From: Rhabditophanes sp. KR3021
Lineage: Eukaryota; Nematoda; Chromadorea; Rhabditida; Alloionematidae
Direction: 5' to 3'
DNA: 64,000 bases
Assembly: GCA_963281155.1 (NCBI GenBank)
Contig: CAUJLY010000004.1
Span: forward strand, 4,340,001-4,404,000
The translations under genes were made by a program, and so were the position numbers. Positions 12,365 through 26,200 of the stretch are shown here, in pieces (the stretch's first letter is position 1; each line of letters opens with the position of its first letter). The notes beneath the pieces were generated by a model, which worked only from the letters and a program-made list of their open reading frames with translations, was not told the DNA's origin and ran no database searches.

Positions 12365-15300
12365 ATGTCTCAAGGGGTGAGTTTTAATTCAATAACCTTT
12401 AAATATTTGTTACCATATTTCTCACACATTTAACTATATTTTTTAACGTTTAGCCTATCATTTTTACATATTTTCTAACCATATACATCATATCACACAT
12501 GTGGATCTTTATTTATTTCCACATATTTTTATGTATACTTTCATTTTTGTCACTAATTAGGTCTTATCTTTTTATTTTTTTTACTCCTTTTCATTTAACG
12601 TCTTCTTATCAAAGACATTTTTTGAGGATAAAAATGGTTTGATAGCATTAGGACAGACAAAAGTATTAGTTATTTATAAATTTCGTTTGATCCCTTTTGT
12701 AGCATTACTTTAGAACACTATTAACTTAGCGACAGCTCTTTAAATGGACACTTTTGTTTGTTATAAATATGGGTATTGCGCACCAGTTTCATTCTTTTTA
12801 GCTGAAGGCCATAAATCTTGACTTTCTCTCAAACCATAATTTATTGCCTTAATAGTAGGCATGCCTTTAGCGGCTGACAATTAGCATATCTTCTATTCCC
12901 GCATCAACATATATCCTTTCGCCACTTCAATTTGCATACAAAATGTCAAAACAAAGACTTAGTTGACCTTGATACTCCTTAATACTTATACTTAAACTAC
13001 TTACTTAATGTTTATTAATGATATTCATCCTAATATTTTGTTTCATTTTAGCCGTACTCAGCGGATACAGGATATTCTGGTCCGAATAGTACCCAAAATA
13101 CAAGCGATATGTATAACTCTGGACTTTCATCAGTAGACTCTGGTCTTCAAGGTAATCATGGAGTATATTTTGGTAATGCAATGGCCCCGCCAACTTCAAT
13201 CGGAGCTAATTTAAATTATGGGGGACCTGGACAACCCAATTTGATGATGTCTGGCATGCCAATCGAAGAGCATTTGAAAAGAGATAAAGAAGCCATCTAT
13301 TCACATCCTTTATTCCCAATCTTAACTTGTCTTTTTGAGAAGTGTGAACTAGCCACTTGTACTCCACGCGATTGTATGCGTGACGGAAATCAATCGAACG
13401 ATGTCTGTTCTGCCGCCTCATTCAAAGAAGATCTTGTGGAATTCGCTAAAAATCTAAAAACCTCGAAACCATATTACGCACCAAATCCGGAACTAGATGC
13501 TTTGGTAAGAACATATTTTATTATTACCTATTTCATCACACTATTTTTTAGATGTTGCAAGCAATTCAAGTATTAAGGTTTCATCTCCTTGAATTAGAAA
13601 AGGTAAATTAATTGTTGGGTATCACTGGACTGCTTATCAATCACTTTAAATGTTTTTTTTAATTTGATACATGTAACTGACAGCCCGTACTATCTTTCAT
13701 TTTTTACACACACAAAATAATGTCATTTTATCGACGTTATTGGTAAAATATTGATAACGTTTTTTGTTAAAACAAATTTTAATAACTTTACTTCTAGGTA
13801 CACGAATTATGCGACAATTTTTGCCTTAGATATGTGACTTGCTTGAAAGGAAAAATGCCTATGGATATTGTTGGTGATGAAAGATCTTCTTCAACTCAAC
13901 CATCTGTTTCTCCAGCCACAACTCAGAGTTGTTCAAGTCCAGCAAATATTTCTACCCCTTCATTGCACCAACAACCTATGTCAAACAATCCTAATTATTC
14001 GTACCCAGGATCGTCAATTAATGACGCACCCAGTACTTCTCATGAGGTGAGTATATATACTATTGACAAGAATTCGGTTCAAAATGCATAACTGTAATAA
14101 ATATAAACAAGTCCTCATAATTTCACCATTGTCTACTAGTGTAATTATAATTGAATCAAAATAGATTACTATTTGAGCAATAGTGAGTTAAGTAATGTAA
14201 ATTGAGCAGTAGTAAGTTAAGTAATGTAAATTTGAGCAATAGTAAGTTAAGTAATGTAAATTGGAACAATTATAAATTGAATAATATTGAAAGTGATACT
14301 AACTTGAGCTATTTTTATATGTAGTTAGAGTATTATATTTTGAGTAAAGCATGTTTTAATTGTCGCTATTGTTTAAATGAACTTATGTGGTTATTAAAGT
14401 TTATTGTAAAGGCAATGTTGTTTCGGCGAGTTTATTGGCGTAAAACAGAACATTAATAAGTGGATAATTATGATGGATTAAGTGGCTATTATGAGGTATA
14501 TTATGACCAAATTAGTTTTTATAGACCGTCTTTGAAGTGCTCTTATAATTTGTTAGTGTTGACTTTAGAATGACAAACAATTTTAGGTTAATAATTCGTC
14601 GACTTCAGGATTTCACGAATTAACCACTGTAAATTCAACAATCAAACAAGAGCACCCTTTAGCCTTGGGCGGGACGTCAGCTAATCAAAGTATGCAACAT
14701 GCCGTTGGCATCCCACAGCCTTCTCTCCAAAACGGCAATTCCCCAGTAAATAATTGTAACTCTACACATTCTGGAAACAGTGCGATCTCATCAAATGCAG
14801 GAACACACGATTCAATATCTGAAACAGGTTAGTATTTTAAACTTTGACTACTCAAATAATGAATGAATACAAAAAAATAAACTTGATCAAAAACATTTGA
14901 TTGTACTTATAAAAAGTAGTATATATTTGGTCAAATAAAGATATCATTGATCCAACATATTTATTATCGTTTTGGCATGCTATACGTCCTTTATATTTCC
15001 CTCATTTGTAGAGCTGAACATGCATTTACCGTAACAATATAATGTTTGCTTGTTGGCGTGATAAAGTAGATATGGTAGATTCTTTGTTAGCGCAATATGG
15101 GTCAATATTTAATTGTAAGGAGGCACCCAATTAAAACTTTATCTCGGGGGAACAAAAAAGAAGCTCACGACTTCAATTTCATCACATTTCGCAGGATTAA
15201 GCAAATATTTATCGAAGTATATCTTTTCTGACAGTTTACAGTATACGAATTACCGATATTGACAGTGATTGGCACTCTAGCACACAACACGTTTAAAGTT

Positions 15301-18300
15301 CCTTAATTAATTTGTTGATTATTAATGTCGGTGATCGTCCACCTTTTCAAAAGCTTCCATTATTTATATTTAAGATAAACTCCCGTATCTGGCCATTTAA
15401 CGAACGACACCTGATTCATTTACTTCAGTATATATGTTCGCTTACTTCTTATATATTTTCACTTACTTCTGCATATATTTCCTAAACTGTGTGTAAAGTT
15501 TCATTAAACTGTGTGTAAATTTTCATTAAACTCTGTATCAATTTTCATTAAACTCATTATACATTTCCGCTTACTTCTGTATACATTTGTCTATTTTTAT
15601 AAACATATCCTTAATATCGTCTATCAATCTATCCTTTCCTCCTTCCTTAATTTTAAATTACTTTTTTGCGGTCTGATTAGCTGAGCAATTCTTTGAAGCA
15701 TGCTAGATAAATAATATCTTCGACTAATTCATCATTGTCACTGATTCTTCCATTTACTATGAAGAGTTCACGGATGATTGAATCCAGATTTTAGTATATA
15801 CTTACTGGTTCATTTCATCAATAAATAGTCAAGGATAGTCAAGAATTGTTTGGTCCTATTTGGTTGGCTAATTTTTCGCTACATTGAGCTTATTAATTAA
15901 AATACTGGATGTGACACATTTGAGTGAAGGAGATGGAGGAGTTAAAAAGAACGTTTACCAAAATAAAAGAACCAATATGGACTCACTTCAGTTTCATAAT
16001 TTAATTCTCTGTCATCCTGTTCTGTTTTCGGTTATTTTATACGTGTCCGTGCGTCTTCATGTTTATTTCATTTCGTCAAAGTTCTATCCATATGTCATTG
16101 TAGGCACTTTTTAATTAACACTCTCACACAGCATTTAAACTAACAAGCTTTGTATGTGAATTTTATATTTGGTTTTAACAATTTGATTAATCATCATTAT
16201 CATTATTCAGTGTCGTGCAATATTATTTGCAAGAATAATATTTAATAACTGTTATTAGTAAAAGTATCTTCGTACCTTAAAACAGTCACCAAACAATCAC
16301 TAAAAGTGTCCACGTCTATTTCGATGTCCTCAGAAGGCTCACTAAGTAACAACAATATGATGTTACAGCCTTATGAAAGTCATATTTTACTGCATCCAAG
16401 CACAATTTATCAATCGCATCATCCTCACTATGAAATGCCAAGTTTAATACCACAAGACACACTAATGCCTCAAAATGTTGATTTTAACAATCAGCAAATG
16501 TATGGTAATAATATGAGTCACCAATTTGATTACGACTTCGAGCGTCGAAACAACTCAATGATGATGATTCCTTCTTTTCACGTTAAAGAAGAGTTAAATG
16601 GATTGTCTCCACAATCGGTAGAATCTAGTGAAGTACCTACTACATCACAATTGTCACAGTCACTTTCTAACAACCATATTTGTCCTTCACCTTCTAACCA
16701 AGAGCCTACTGTTTCAAAAAGTACAAATTCTTCTCGCAAACGGGGATGTTTTCCTAAACATGCTACTAATGCTATGAAGAATTGGCTTTTTAAAAATTTG
16801 ATGGTGAGTTTTGGTGTGATTAAAAAATTAAACTTATGTCATGCTTGCTTCACTGATTGCACTTAATGTGGGTTTGGGAAATATTATCTCTAAACTATGT
16901 CAATTTACACGTATTCATTCATTATTTGGTGTCAGCTTAGCTTTTCATTTTGTTAACACGCTGATTCGATTTAGGCGAAGACGAGCTTTCCATTTGTGGA
17001 TCGCTTAATGGTGATGGTAGAGATTCGGTATCGAGTGAAGGTCAGAGTAATACCACACACGATGGTTCTTTGCCCAATGGAAGTGGAAAGAGAAAAGTTC
17101 CTAAGGTCTTTTCCAAAGAAGCCATTACCAAATTTCGAGCTTGGCTGTTCCAAAACTTAACGGTTTGTTTAATAATCATTTAGTTTAAAATTTTTAAGAT
17201 TATTAACAATTTTAAGAATACGCTTCTTAGTGTAAAGGTCATTGTGTGGCACACATATTACGACTTTGATTTACAATACCCTTCATTTACAATTAGAGAA
17301 GTGTGCCAAAATCGAGTGTTTTGTTGTTGACCGGTAAAATTTTTGACATATGGATACGTTTTGTTACAACGACCAGCCCTTTATAATTCACTTTTAGTTT
17401 TCTCTTTACAATCATAGATGATCTGCAAGTTTAGAGCTATCAATCAACATTGCATCTCTTAAACGTTGCTAGAACTACGATAAAATAAAGAAAAATAAGG
17501 AACATTTTGATAAGGGGCCAAATAAAAATAGGGACAAAATATTTTTAAACCCAATATTTGTATTCATTTTGTTTTACTTATCCACTTCTTACTTGCATAG
17601 AATAAATGAACATTTCCGCGCAAACTCATTCATCAAAATATGCCATAGAAGACGGAGGATTGGTGTGCCTTGTAATGATGAATGAGTTTGAGATGTAATA
17701 TAAGAGGATAGTTGGAAAGTAAAATTGAGGGATTTGAAAAATGCATTAAAGAAAGGAAGCATGTCAAAAAAGAGTTAATAACCTCAAATTAATTAATTTT
17801 TGGGTGGCTGTATTTTATCATCTTTTATTATTTCAGCATCCTTATCCATCTGAAGAGCAGAAGAAGCAGTTGGCAAATGACACGGGACTCACTATTTTAC
17901 AAGTAAACAATTGGTAAGTTTTTTCATTTTTTGAGATATGGTTTGTAAATTTAAATGTGATTCACTTTAAATTGGTAACAACTATGTGTATGTATAGTAT
18001 ATGCATTACGTCATTGAATATTTGATGTTAGTGTGGTATGGTTGAAGTTAGTGTGGTATATTGGATATATGCGTTAGGGTACTTATTTATGTTAGTTACC
18101 ATTGTGGGGGTATGGTAACAAAATAGAGTATAAAAGAAAATTAAATGTTTCGTCCTCTGCCATTCGTTGCTGATTGCACGCATTCATTCATCGCTTAAAA
18201 ACAGCCTTGAAAATGATGGATTGATGCAGCTGGTTAGGTTGACAAGGCAATGTTATCGCTTCGAAAAAGATTTACTACGAAATATGGAGCTCAATAATTG

Positions 18301-19738
18301 AATGTGGTGGTTAATTTTTAAGTTAGGGGAAATGAAAAAGAAGTGTAGGAGATTAGATTGGTTGCTTAAAAGTATTCATAAATAATTAGTGATATGATGG
18401 TATCTTTCATTAAACATCTGCTGCCCAACATCGCCATTGCTCCATTTTGAGGAATTGTGTTTTGAAAATTGACAGGATAGTGATTAGATAATTATGACCA
18501 TTACCGACAGATGACTAAGGTACTATTGGATTATAGTAATTAAATTTATCAAATTTCAAATCGCAGTTAAATGTTACTTGTCCACACAATAATGATTCTA
18601 TTACACTCTGTGATTTGAGTGTTTTATTTGACTCGTAATTTAGTATTTAAAGTATTTAATAGGTAATAATAGTGATAGTTAATTATATGTATCATTAAAA
18701 TGTTTCATCTGACTTGTATTGGTTGTGCTCAATTATTACATAAAGTATGGAGCGATAATTTATGTTGTTCCGTAAAATAATCAACTTAAAGTAATAAAAG
18801 GGATCATTTAACGATCTGGCGACTGTTATGAGCCCATAAAAGTTGCAACATTTAGTTAGTAAATTAAATCATAATAACACATCAACAGGTTTACGATAAC
18901 ATATAAATTTAAAGAATATTAAAACTTGTTATCTTGTGCAAATCAACTAGCAACAGGTTTTAAACTGCGATCTTTAACAACTATCGTTTTTATGATCTGT
19001 TTAAATTTGATTTGTAGCAAATTTGAAAATTTTCAAAAATTAGGGAGTAAATCTAGAAGGAACATATTATTTGCACAATGCAGCTATTTTTAAATTGAAA
19101 AACATTTAGTTATTATTGAATGGAAAACATTTAATTATTGTTGAATTGAAAAATATTTAGTTACTGTTGAATTGAAAAATATTTAGTTATTATTAAAATT
19201 AAAAAATAAAGTCATTTTGAAAAGTGTGATTTTTTAAAATATAAAACCATGTAATTTGAAAGGTTTTATTAATATAAGGTTGCGTGTTTTGGAGAGTTTT
19301 ATGAAGATAAAGTTGTGTGATTTGGAGAGTTTTATGAATATAAAGTTGTGTGATTCGAAGAGTATTAATAATATAAAGTGATTTTTTTAAAAGGAAGCTA
19401 TTTTGAAAGTAATAACGGCGTATATTTTTAGGTTTATAAATGCACGGCGGCGAATCGTTCAACCAATGATTGATCAAAATAATAGAGCAGGTCGTTCTCC
19501 ACATGTAAATGTTTTTAAAAATCGTAGAAGAAAAAGTAGTGGGCAATCACCAGGTCCTTCTCCAGACATTATGACAAATACTTCAACAGCTTATGTTCCC
19601 GAAAACGGAGCCAATCCTCAATTAATTCCACAAATGACTATTCAACCAGCATACAATCCTGCTTATAATATGTTCCATCATGCAAATCCTTATACAGCAG
19701 CTGGGATGCAAACTTTCAATGCTTCATTCCCATGGTAA
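12365..19738 (+). CDS. unc-62: MEIS/homothorax TALE homeobox protein (unc-62-like)
   Basis: Exons: 12365-12376 (only MSQG), 13052-13504, 13552-13602, 13798-14046, 14587-14827, then either 16286-16803 (a) or 16975-17162 (b), then 17837-17913 and 19432-19738. Isoform a is 635 aa, isoform b 525 aa. The MEIS N-terminal domain (which binds Exd/PBX) is clear: [65 protein letters not shown]. The homeodomain is of the TALE type, with [13 protein letters not shown] and helix 3 [13 protein letters not shown]. Exon a supplies [20 protein letters not shown]; exon b supplies [20 protein letters not shown]. Both begin in phase 1 and end in phase 0, so using both in one mRNA shifts frame and runs into a stop near 17158; they must be mutually exclusive. 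The C-terminus is low in complexity and ends PW. Confidence 0.93.
14172..14280. repeat. tandem repeat, unit about 30 bp
   Basis: About 3.5 diverged copies of a unit around TTGAGCAATAGTAAGTTAAG followed by TAATGTAAAT, in the intron after exon 4 of the MEIS gene. Simple intronic minisatellite; no function apparent. Confidence 0.85.
15425..15590. repeat. degenerate tandem repeat in MEIS intron
   Basis: Alternating units of about 24 nt built on TTACTTCTGTATATATTT and AAACTGTGTGTAAATTTTCATT, in the 1.46 kb intron before alternative exon a. Confidence 0.7.
19091..19380. repeat. two adjacent tandem repeats before last MEIS exon
   Basis: 19091-19200 holds four copies of a unit of about 30 nt (TTGAATTGAAAAATATTTAG plus TTATTG). 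19240-19380 holds four to five copies of a unit of about 37 nt (GGAGAGTTTTATGAATATAA plus AGTTGTGTGATTT). Both lie in the intron just upstream of the exon that encodes homeodomain helix 3. Confidence 0.85.
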
Positions 19739-20284
19739 ATATCTTGATATGCATTATTCCTAGGAAAAATGCTTGCCAATCTTATAAACTTGACTTTTAC
19801 TTAAGGTTTACGTAACAACTTCATTTGTTATCTACTCTTTAATCCTGCTTTTGCCTGACTTACTTTTTTAAATTTATGTTACATCATTCAACCTTTTATA
19901 ATAATATTTTTTTGATATAAACTTTCATGTGTTTTTTGCATATACATTTAATTGACCAGACACTAAAAATTCATTACAAAAGATACACTTTCATTCATAA
20001 AATTGAGATAGTTTATGATTATTAGTCTGGATTGAAGACACTTGCTACTATTACTTATTGTCTAAAGAAATCTTTAATTATCCCAGCTTTGTATAACTTA
20101 ATACATATAAAATTGTGTATCCTCTTCGAAAATTGCTCAAAATGAACCCCTCAATAATGTAACGAATAAATTGTTATTTATATCAAATTATGAGCTATAA
20201 ACAAATTAATAGATGTGTTAAAAATTTATATGTTAAAACAATTGTATTTGGTATATAACTACTCAATAAAAATAATTATAAAGT
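19739..20284. other. intergenic between convergent MEIS and ankyrin genes
   Basis: AT-rich DNA between the stop codons of two convergent genes, expected to hold both 3' UTRs. No gene seen. Confidence 0.6.
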
Positions 20285-23200
20285 CTATTTTTTTTGTTCC
20301 TTGCAATTGCAATTTTTCAAATTTTTTTGTTGATTGGAGTAGGAAGAGGTTACAGTCTTTGGTATTCGATTTGGCGGAAGTTTAGCATTTCCTATCAAAG
20401 ACAACTTTGATGAACTATATATTTTACTCAATTCTCTAATTTTTTCATTTAAGGGAGTAGCATTTCTTATTTTGGAATGAAAAGTTGATGTCGAAGATTT
20501 AGGCACAAACGATTGATTTAAATGAATTCTCTCTCGCTCTTCCAAGTAAATTATTTTTAACTGATCTGTAAGGGAATCTGTTTTATATTTTAGAGAAAAT
20601 ATTATATTTATCGACATACCGTAAAGAAATTTTTCCCACGCATAGAATGTTGTAAATTTAAAAGATTCGCTTGGTAAACGATGCATCTTGCAAAAGTTGT
20701 CAATAAGTGTGCGAACTAATATTTTTTCCTGAACTTTTCCATACTGCAGTTGAGTTTTTTTTAAATGAGTCAATTCATCAAAAATAGCTTTTTCATGAAG
20801 TATCCGTGCTTCGACTTTGTTTTTAGATAAACGATTACTTCCGCTTTTCTTTTCATGTTCCACCAACAAATCATAGTCAGATTTGCTTCTCTCTAAGCTG
20901 CCTTCCTGTATTAGTCTTTTAGCTCTATTTGTTGGCGCAGATTTGTCTAAACTTTGCTTCGTTCTTGATGGTCTATTTTGCACGCGTTTAACCTTTCTCT
21001 CTGTAATTTCGGGACTTTCGTCATCTATCCCATTAGTTACTTTCTTAAATATCTCATCCTCTTCCATACTGTCCAAGCCATTATCGTGATGTACTTTCTT
21101 AATCAAATCATCTACCATTTGCTTTGTAAATACTTCCGCACTTTCCGAATTATATTCTCCTATGCTAGATGTGTTAGACGTTTTATGCAGCAAGTCATTT
21201 TTTGTAAAGCTTCGAGCAGTAGTTTGAGCCTCTTGTTCCAAAGTTTCTTTGACAGGGACCGTTTTATCCTCATCATCTGATTCCTCGGCATCCTTAATCA
21301 TGTTACTTTGCAATTCCTCAGAGTCAATTTTAAACTTGTTAACTTGTTCCTCAATCTCAACTTGGGACTTCCGCCTTAATTTTTCCGGCATATCACTCGA
21401 TCTCCTGGTAAATGATGAATTACAATTTAAAATACAAACTTTTTACAATGTTTTGAAAAGTATCAATTGCCTATATATTTTTTTAGGATCCCGAAATTTC
21501 TAAAAAACCGTCTGAACATTTAAAAACTCCTAAAGACAAATTATAGTGATATCTTAAAATAAAAGACCATTAACGACAATTCAGAGTCAAATTCGATCTC
21601 ATTTTTATTCAAAACACCACATTTCATATATTTGATAGTACTAAAAGAAATGCTCCAATTCAGAGGTTTTTTACCAATAAGTGTCAAATTAATGAGTCAG
21701 ATTTACGGAATCTTTTCTCTACTCTTTTAATGTTTGCTTTTTTGTAAATAAATACCTGGCTCTATGTACAGTTCTTAAATAATCCGCAATATCAGAATGC
21801 TTTCTTTGCTCTGCTATATCAAGTGGAGTCATCAATATGTCATTATGCATCATAAGCTGATTGATATCTGCCCCCTGGTCTATCAAATAGACTACATTTT
21901 CCATGCTTCCTGTTGCTGTAGCTAAGTGTAAGGAGCTTCGACCTAAAAAGGGATTTTCATAAAAGGAATATATAACTACTGAGCTTAAAAACATAAAAAC
22001 TCTTATCAAAAGTGGAAAATAGAGAGTATTTTGTTGTTATTATTTTATATTTAAAATGATACCTTTGTGATTTCCTGTACGCACCGCTTCAGAATTTTCA
22101 TTTATCAAATATTCAATTACTTCTTTGCTGCACGCTAAAATTTTAATTAACGTTGTTCAAATAAAGTCATTTCAAGAAATTTAGGATTATTTGATTTGAA
22201 TTTAAAATAAATAGCAAATTGCCAATTTAAAATGAATATTTAATCAAAAGTATGCCGTTCTTTTATCAATGTTCCCGTTTTTAATCAATTTATGCAGTTC
22301 TTATCAGATATATGGTGTTTTTAGAGCAAGATTAAAGAAGAAGGCAGCTGTTGCAATTAAAAGAACTTTAGATGGAGAGTTAAAAAGTGGGGAAATCCTT
22401 TTACGTGAACTGTTATTGGAGCATGAAGGCACAAAAGATAAGATAGCGTATTACTTTAGGAAGGAGAATGACACAAACATTGGTACTAGGGGAAATCAAG
22501 AAATCAAAAGGGTGTAGTTGATATAAGGCTCCTTGCACATCTTGACCCGTCTAACCTTGCTCGTGTTTGTAATAAGAAAAAGTGTGATAGAATTAAATGG
22601 TTCAAGAAATGTCAGGAAGAAGGAATAAATATTGAATGTTTAGTCATTGATGTTGGAGGGTGCTTGGGAAGATGTAGAAACGTTGATTATTGCAAAAGAG
22701 GAGGGAAATATTTGCCTTAATGTGTGTGGAGGTAAAAAACATTATTTATCCAAAAGCTTCATGACATGGAGTTTAAGGATTTGGCTCATGAAACACTGAA
22801 GTATTCAAGAAAGCACATCTTCAGCAGTGAGAGTGATAGTTGGGTAAAGAATTTGGTTGATGGTAGGAGAGGAGTCAAAGAAAATATCAAGAAAGATTAC
22901 AGCTACTGGACAAAGTTGAAAGATGCCGAAAGTTTGTTAGCTGCTTTAAAAGAAGAAGTTGGTTCAAAAGTATATGATGGGGAAGTGGAGATGCCACCTT
23001 GCAACTATTACTTTAAGGAGCTTGACTTGTGCAATAATTTAGATGAAACAAGAGTACCTTCAACTCTGTTGTCATTTGAGAAGGCTTTTTACCATGGTTC
23101 TTCAAAAGCTTGCTTGTTTTGTGGCGGCAACATACATAATCATATTAGTAATTAATGGCAAACAAGTTCCATCAATAGTGGGACACCAAAAGACATGTTT

Positions 23201-26200
23201 ATTGAAGAATCAAAGGCAAAATACTTTGTTACAACTATCTTTGAGAGCAACAGGAAATGTTCCAGATCAAATGAGACGTTAATAATTAGTCAATTCATAA
23301 GTAAGTATAAAACTGAGTAAATTGAATAGTAATTATTTAGATACGGGAGAATGTCAAAATTATAAGTCAGGTGACTTTTTCGGGTACTTGGATGTGTTAA
23401 CGAAGAAACAAAAGAAGTTGTTGGCCGAAGCTGTTATGAAGAACCAATTGCTGGTGGTGGTACGCTTATGTCGTTTAATGGCAAAACACTGGTACTGGGG
23501 CCGTTCTCTTCAAATGATATTGTGTTCTAAGTGATGGGGTAGATTGTAATATTGCATTCCAAATGATAGAGCCCGTGCCAGCTAAATACAAAAGCATGAC
23601 TGAAGTTGAAAGATATCGGAGAAGGTAAAGCTTTGTTTGAGTCAGGCAATGCTGTTGGTGTTCAAATGTATTTGGTCAATAGTTACTTCAATACTTCTGC
23701 TAATAATAAAATAAATCAGCTGAGACGTAGAAAAAAGAATCTAATTGAAGGCGCTACAAAAGATGAGTTAGAAAAGTGGGCTAAGAGAAAGAACAAAACC
23801 ATTTTGTCTCTTGAAGATCAAGAAACCGATTTAGACGATTTACTAAATCCTGAACTCGAACGTGCTTTGCAACCAGATAAGTTATGGCCAAAAGAATGGG
23901 AGATACATCATTTTGTTGCTATGAGAAACAGGGAATCTAAAAATGTCAGTAACTATAAAGGAACAAAGTTATCTGACAATGAAATCAAAGCTAGGCATGA
24001 TGAAAATTTAAAGAAAAAAGGCTAAACCTAATCATAAATAATATATTGCTATTTTATAAATAAATTTTTGTTTTTAATTTTGAAAATTACCTTGCACAGC
24101 TTCGTGGAATGGAAGATCGCCTTTAAAGTTTGTTAAATTAAATGATGCTCCGTTCGCGCGTAGTAATTGAAGAATTCTCAAATGGCCTTTAGCGGCTGCA
24201 CAATGGGAAGGTGTTCTCAATCTATAATCTTGGACGTTTGGGTCTGCCTTATATTTAAGCAATGTTTTTGCACAATCATAATGGCCAAATGCAGCAGCAA
24301 AAAATAATGCCTGGCAAATTAAAATATTACCATAATACAATTACGTGTTTTTAATTTTTATATTATTGTTTTAGTGAACACTTTACCCACTCTGGTATAA
24401 GACTTTGTACCTTTGAAATTTGATTATTAGCCAAAAGCTATTTACGTGCCATGGCGATGTTTGAGATCAAATCCGCATTTACTAATTCATTCTGTTTATT
24501 TTAGAGCTCAACATCGTCTCTTATTCGGTGTTTACTAAATCTACTACGGAAGACAACGAGAAAACTAAACCTCTACGCAAAAAAGCGATTCTAACATTTC
24601 CAGGGTATTTGGAAAAGTGCTAGTAACAATGTGAAGGAGAAAATTGGATGCTCTAACGATAGAATGCCTACCTTAATGAGAAGTGACGATTTTGTAAAAG
24701 AGAGTATGCTTAGAAGCCACGATAGTAATGTTTTGTACGAAAAGAAGAAATTTTTTTGCAAGATTTGCAAGCTTGGAAACACGCTGTCTACATGATGTAC
24801 AACGAGATCAAGACATATTACTTCAGCGAAACAAGAAATAATAACAGTCGTTTAAGGCAACATTGGGGGATGGTCTTGATCGCAAAACTCAACAAAAGCC
24901 GTTAAAGCGGAAAGGAACTGAGATGGATCAAGCCTTTGACTCACTAGCAAAGGTGGTTAAAGTAAAGTACACTGGCGGATTTTCTATAAAATTTGTCAAG
25001 ATTATTGAGCGATGTTTGGCAGCTAATTCAGTAAACGCCATTAGTCTTGAAAAGGCGTCGTCTCCGATCCTGTTGTAACCCTCTTTACCTACGGAGCAAA
25101 TAAGATTAATGGGTCGTTATTTTGAAGAAGAATTGGTTAGTTATGGAAAATCATATAAAATCAAAGAAACTGAAAAGTCGAGAGTTTGTGTTACAAAGAA
25201 ATTAAAAATTACTTCTGCTTTCAAGTGTGAATATGTGTGTATGTCGTGCCAATTCGTGTTTAAACCGAATTAGTAGGAGTCTGATGCGATGGAATAGACT
25301 TTTTTAAATAAGCTTAATTTTGATTCTCGTGTTTAATAAAGTTATTTCTTCCCATTTTAACCTACGGTATCCCCATTTCTATCTCGAAGTTTAATCATTT
25401 TTCTATCAACACTTTTTAGCAGGTACAAAAGGATTTCATTGTGTCCATGACTAGTTGCGCAATGTAAAATACTTAGTCTGTCACGATCCAAATGATGTTT
25501 ATTGGCTCCAGCACTAAACAAAATTTTCATTGCTTCAAAGTTGCCTAGAATAGTGAAAAGGTTAGAAACTATCTAAGTCATTCCAATATTTGTGACATCT
25601 TTTTACGTATTAACTTGAAATATTTCTTGCATAATAAAGAAATGTATCTACTTATGACAAATCTAAATATGTGGAACTTTTTAATGATTATCTCAAAATC
25701 TTTCCACCTTAAAAATTAACTAAGATTATGTGTATGTAGTGGTTGTATTTCAAGTTCTAGCAATTACCATGGGATGCGGACCACAATGCCGGCGTTCTTT
25801 CGTCTATGTCAAGCAAATCCACATTATTGCCGGCACGTATTAATAAATGCAAAATAGACAAACAAGTCTCTTCAGGTTTATCTTCAATAACAATAGCATA
25901 ATGCAATGGGTAAGCACCATACATGTCTTGTGACATTACAGAAGCTCCTGCTTTTATCAGAATGGACAGGCATTCCAGCTGTCCGCAAACAACCGCCCAA
26001 TGCACAATAGAGTGCCTTTCATTATCAAATTGGTCTACTGGTACACCTCGGTGGATTAAGGCATTTAAGATGGTTACATTTCCATTAATACAAGCTACGA
26101 AAATAGGTGTTTGACCACTATTGTCACTAGCATTAATCAGACTTTTATCCTTCATAAGAATCTTTTCAAATGTATCTATGTCGTCTGTAGCCGCAGCATA

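Noticed and set aside
19091..19380. CRISPR-like look of regularly spaced repeats
   Set aside because: Units are directly adjacent, diverged and without unique spacers, in an intron of a eukaryotic gene; simple minisatellites.
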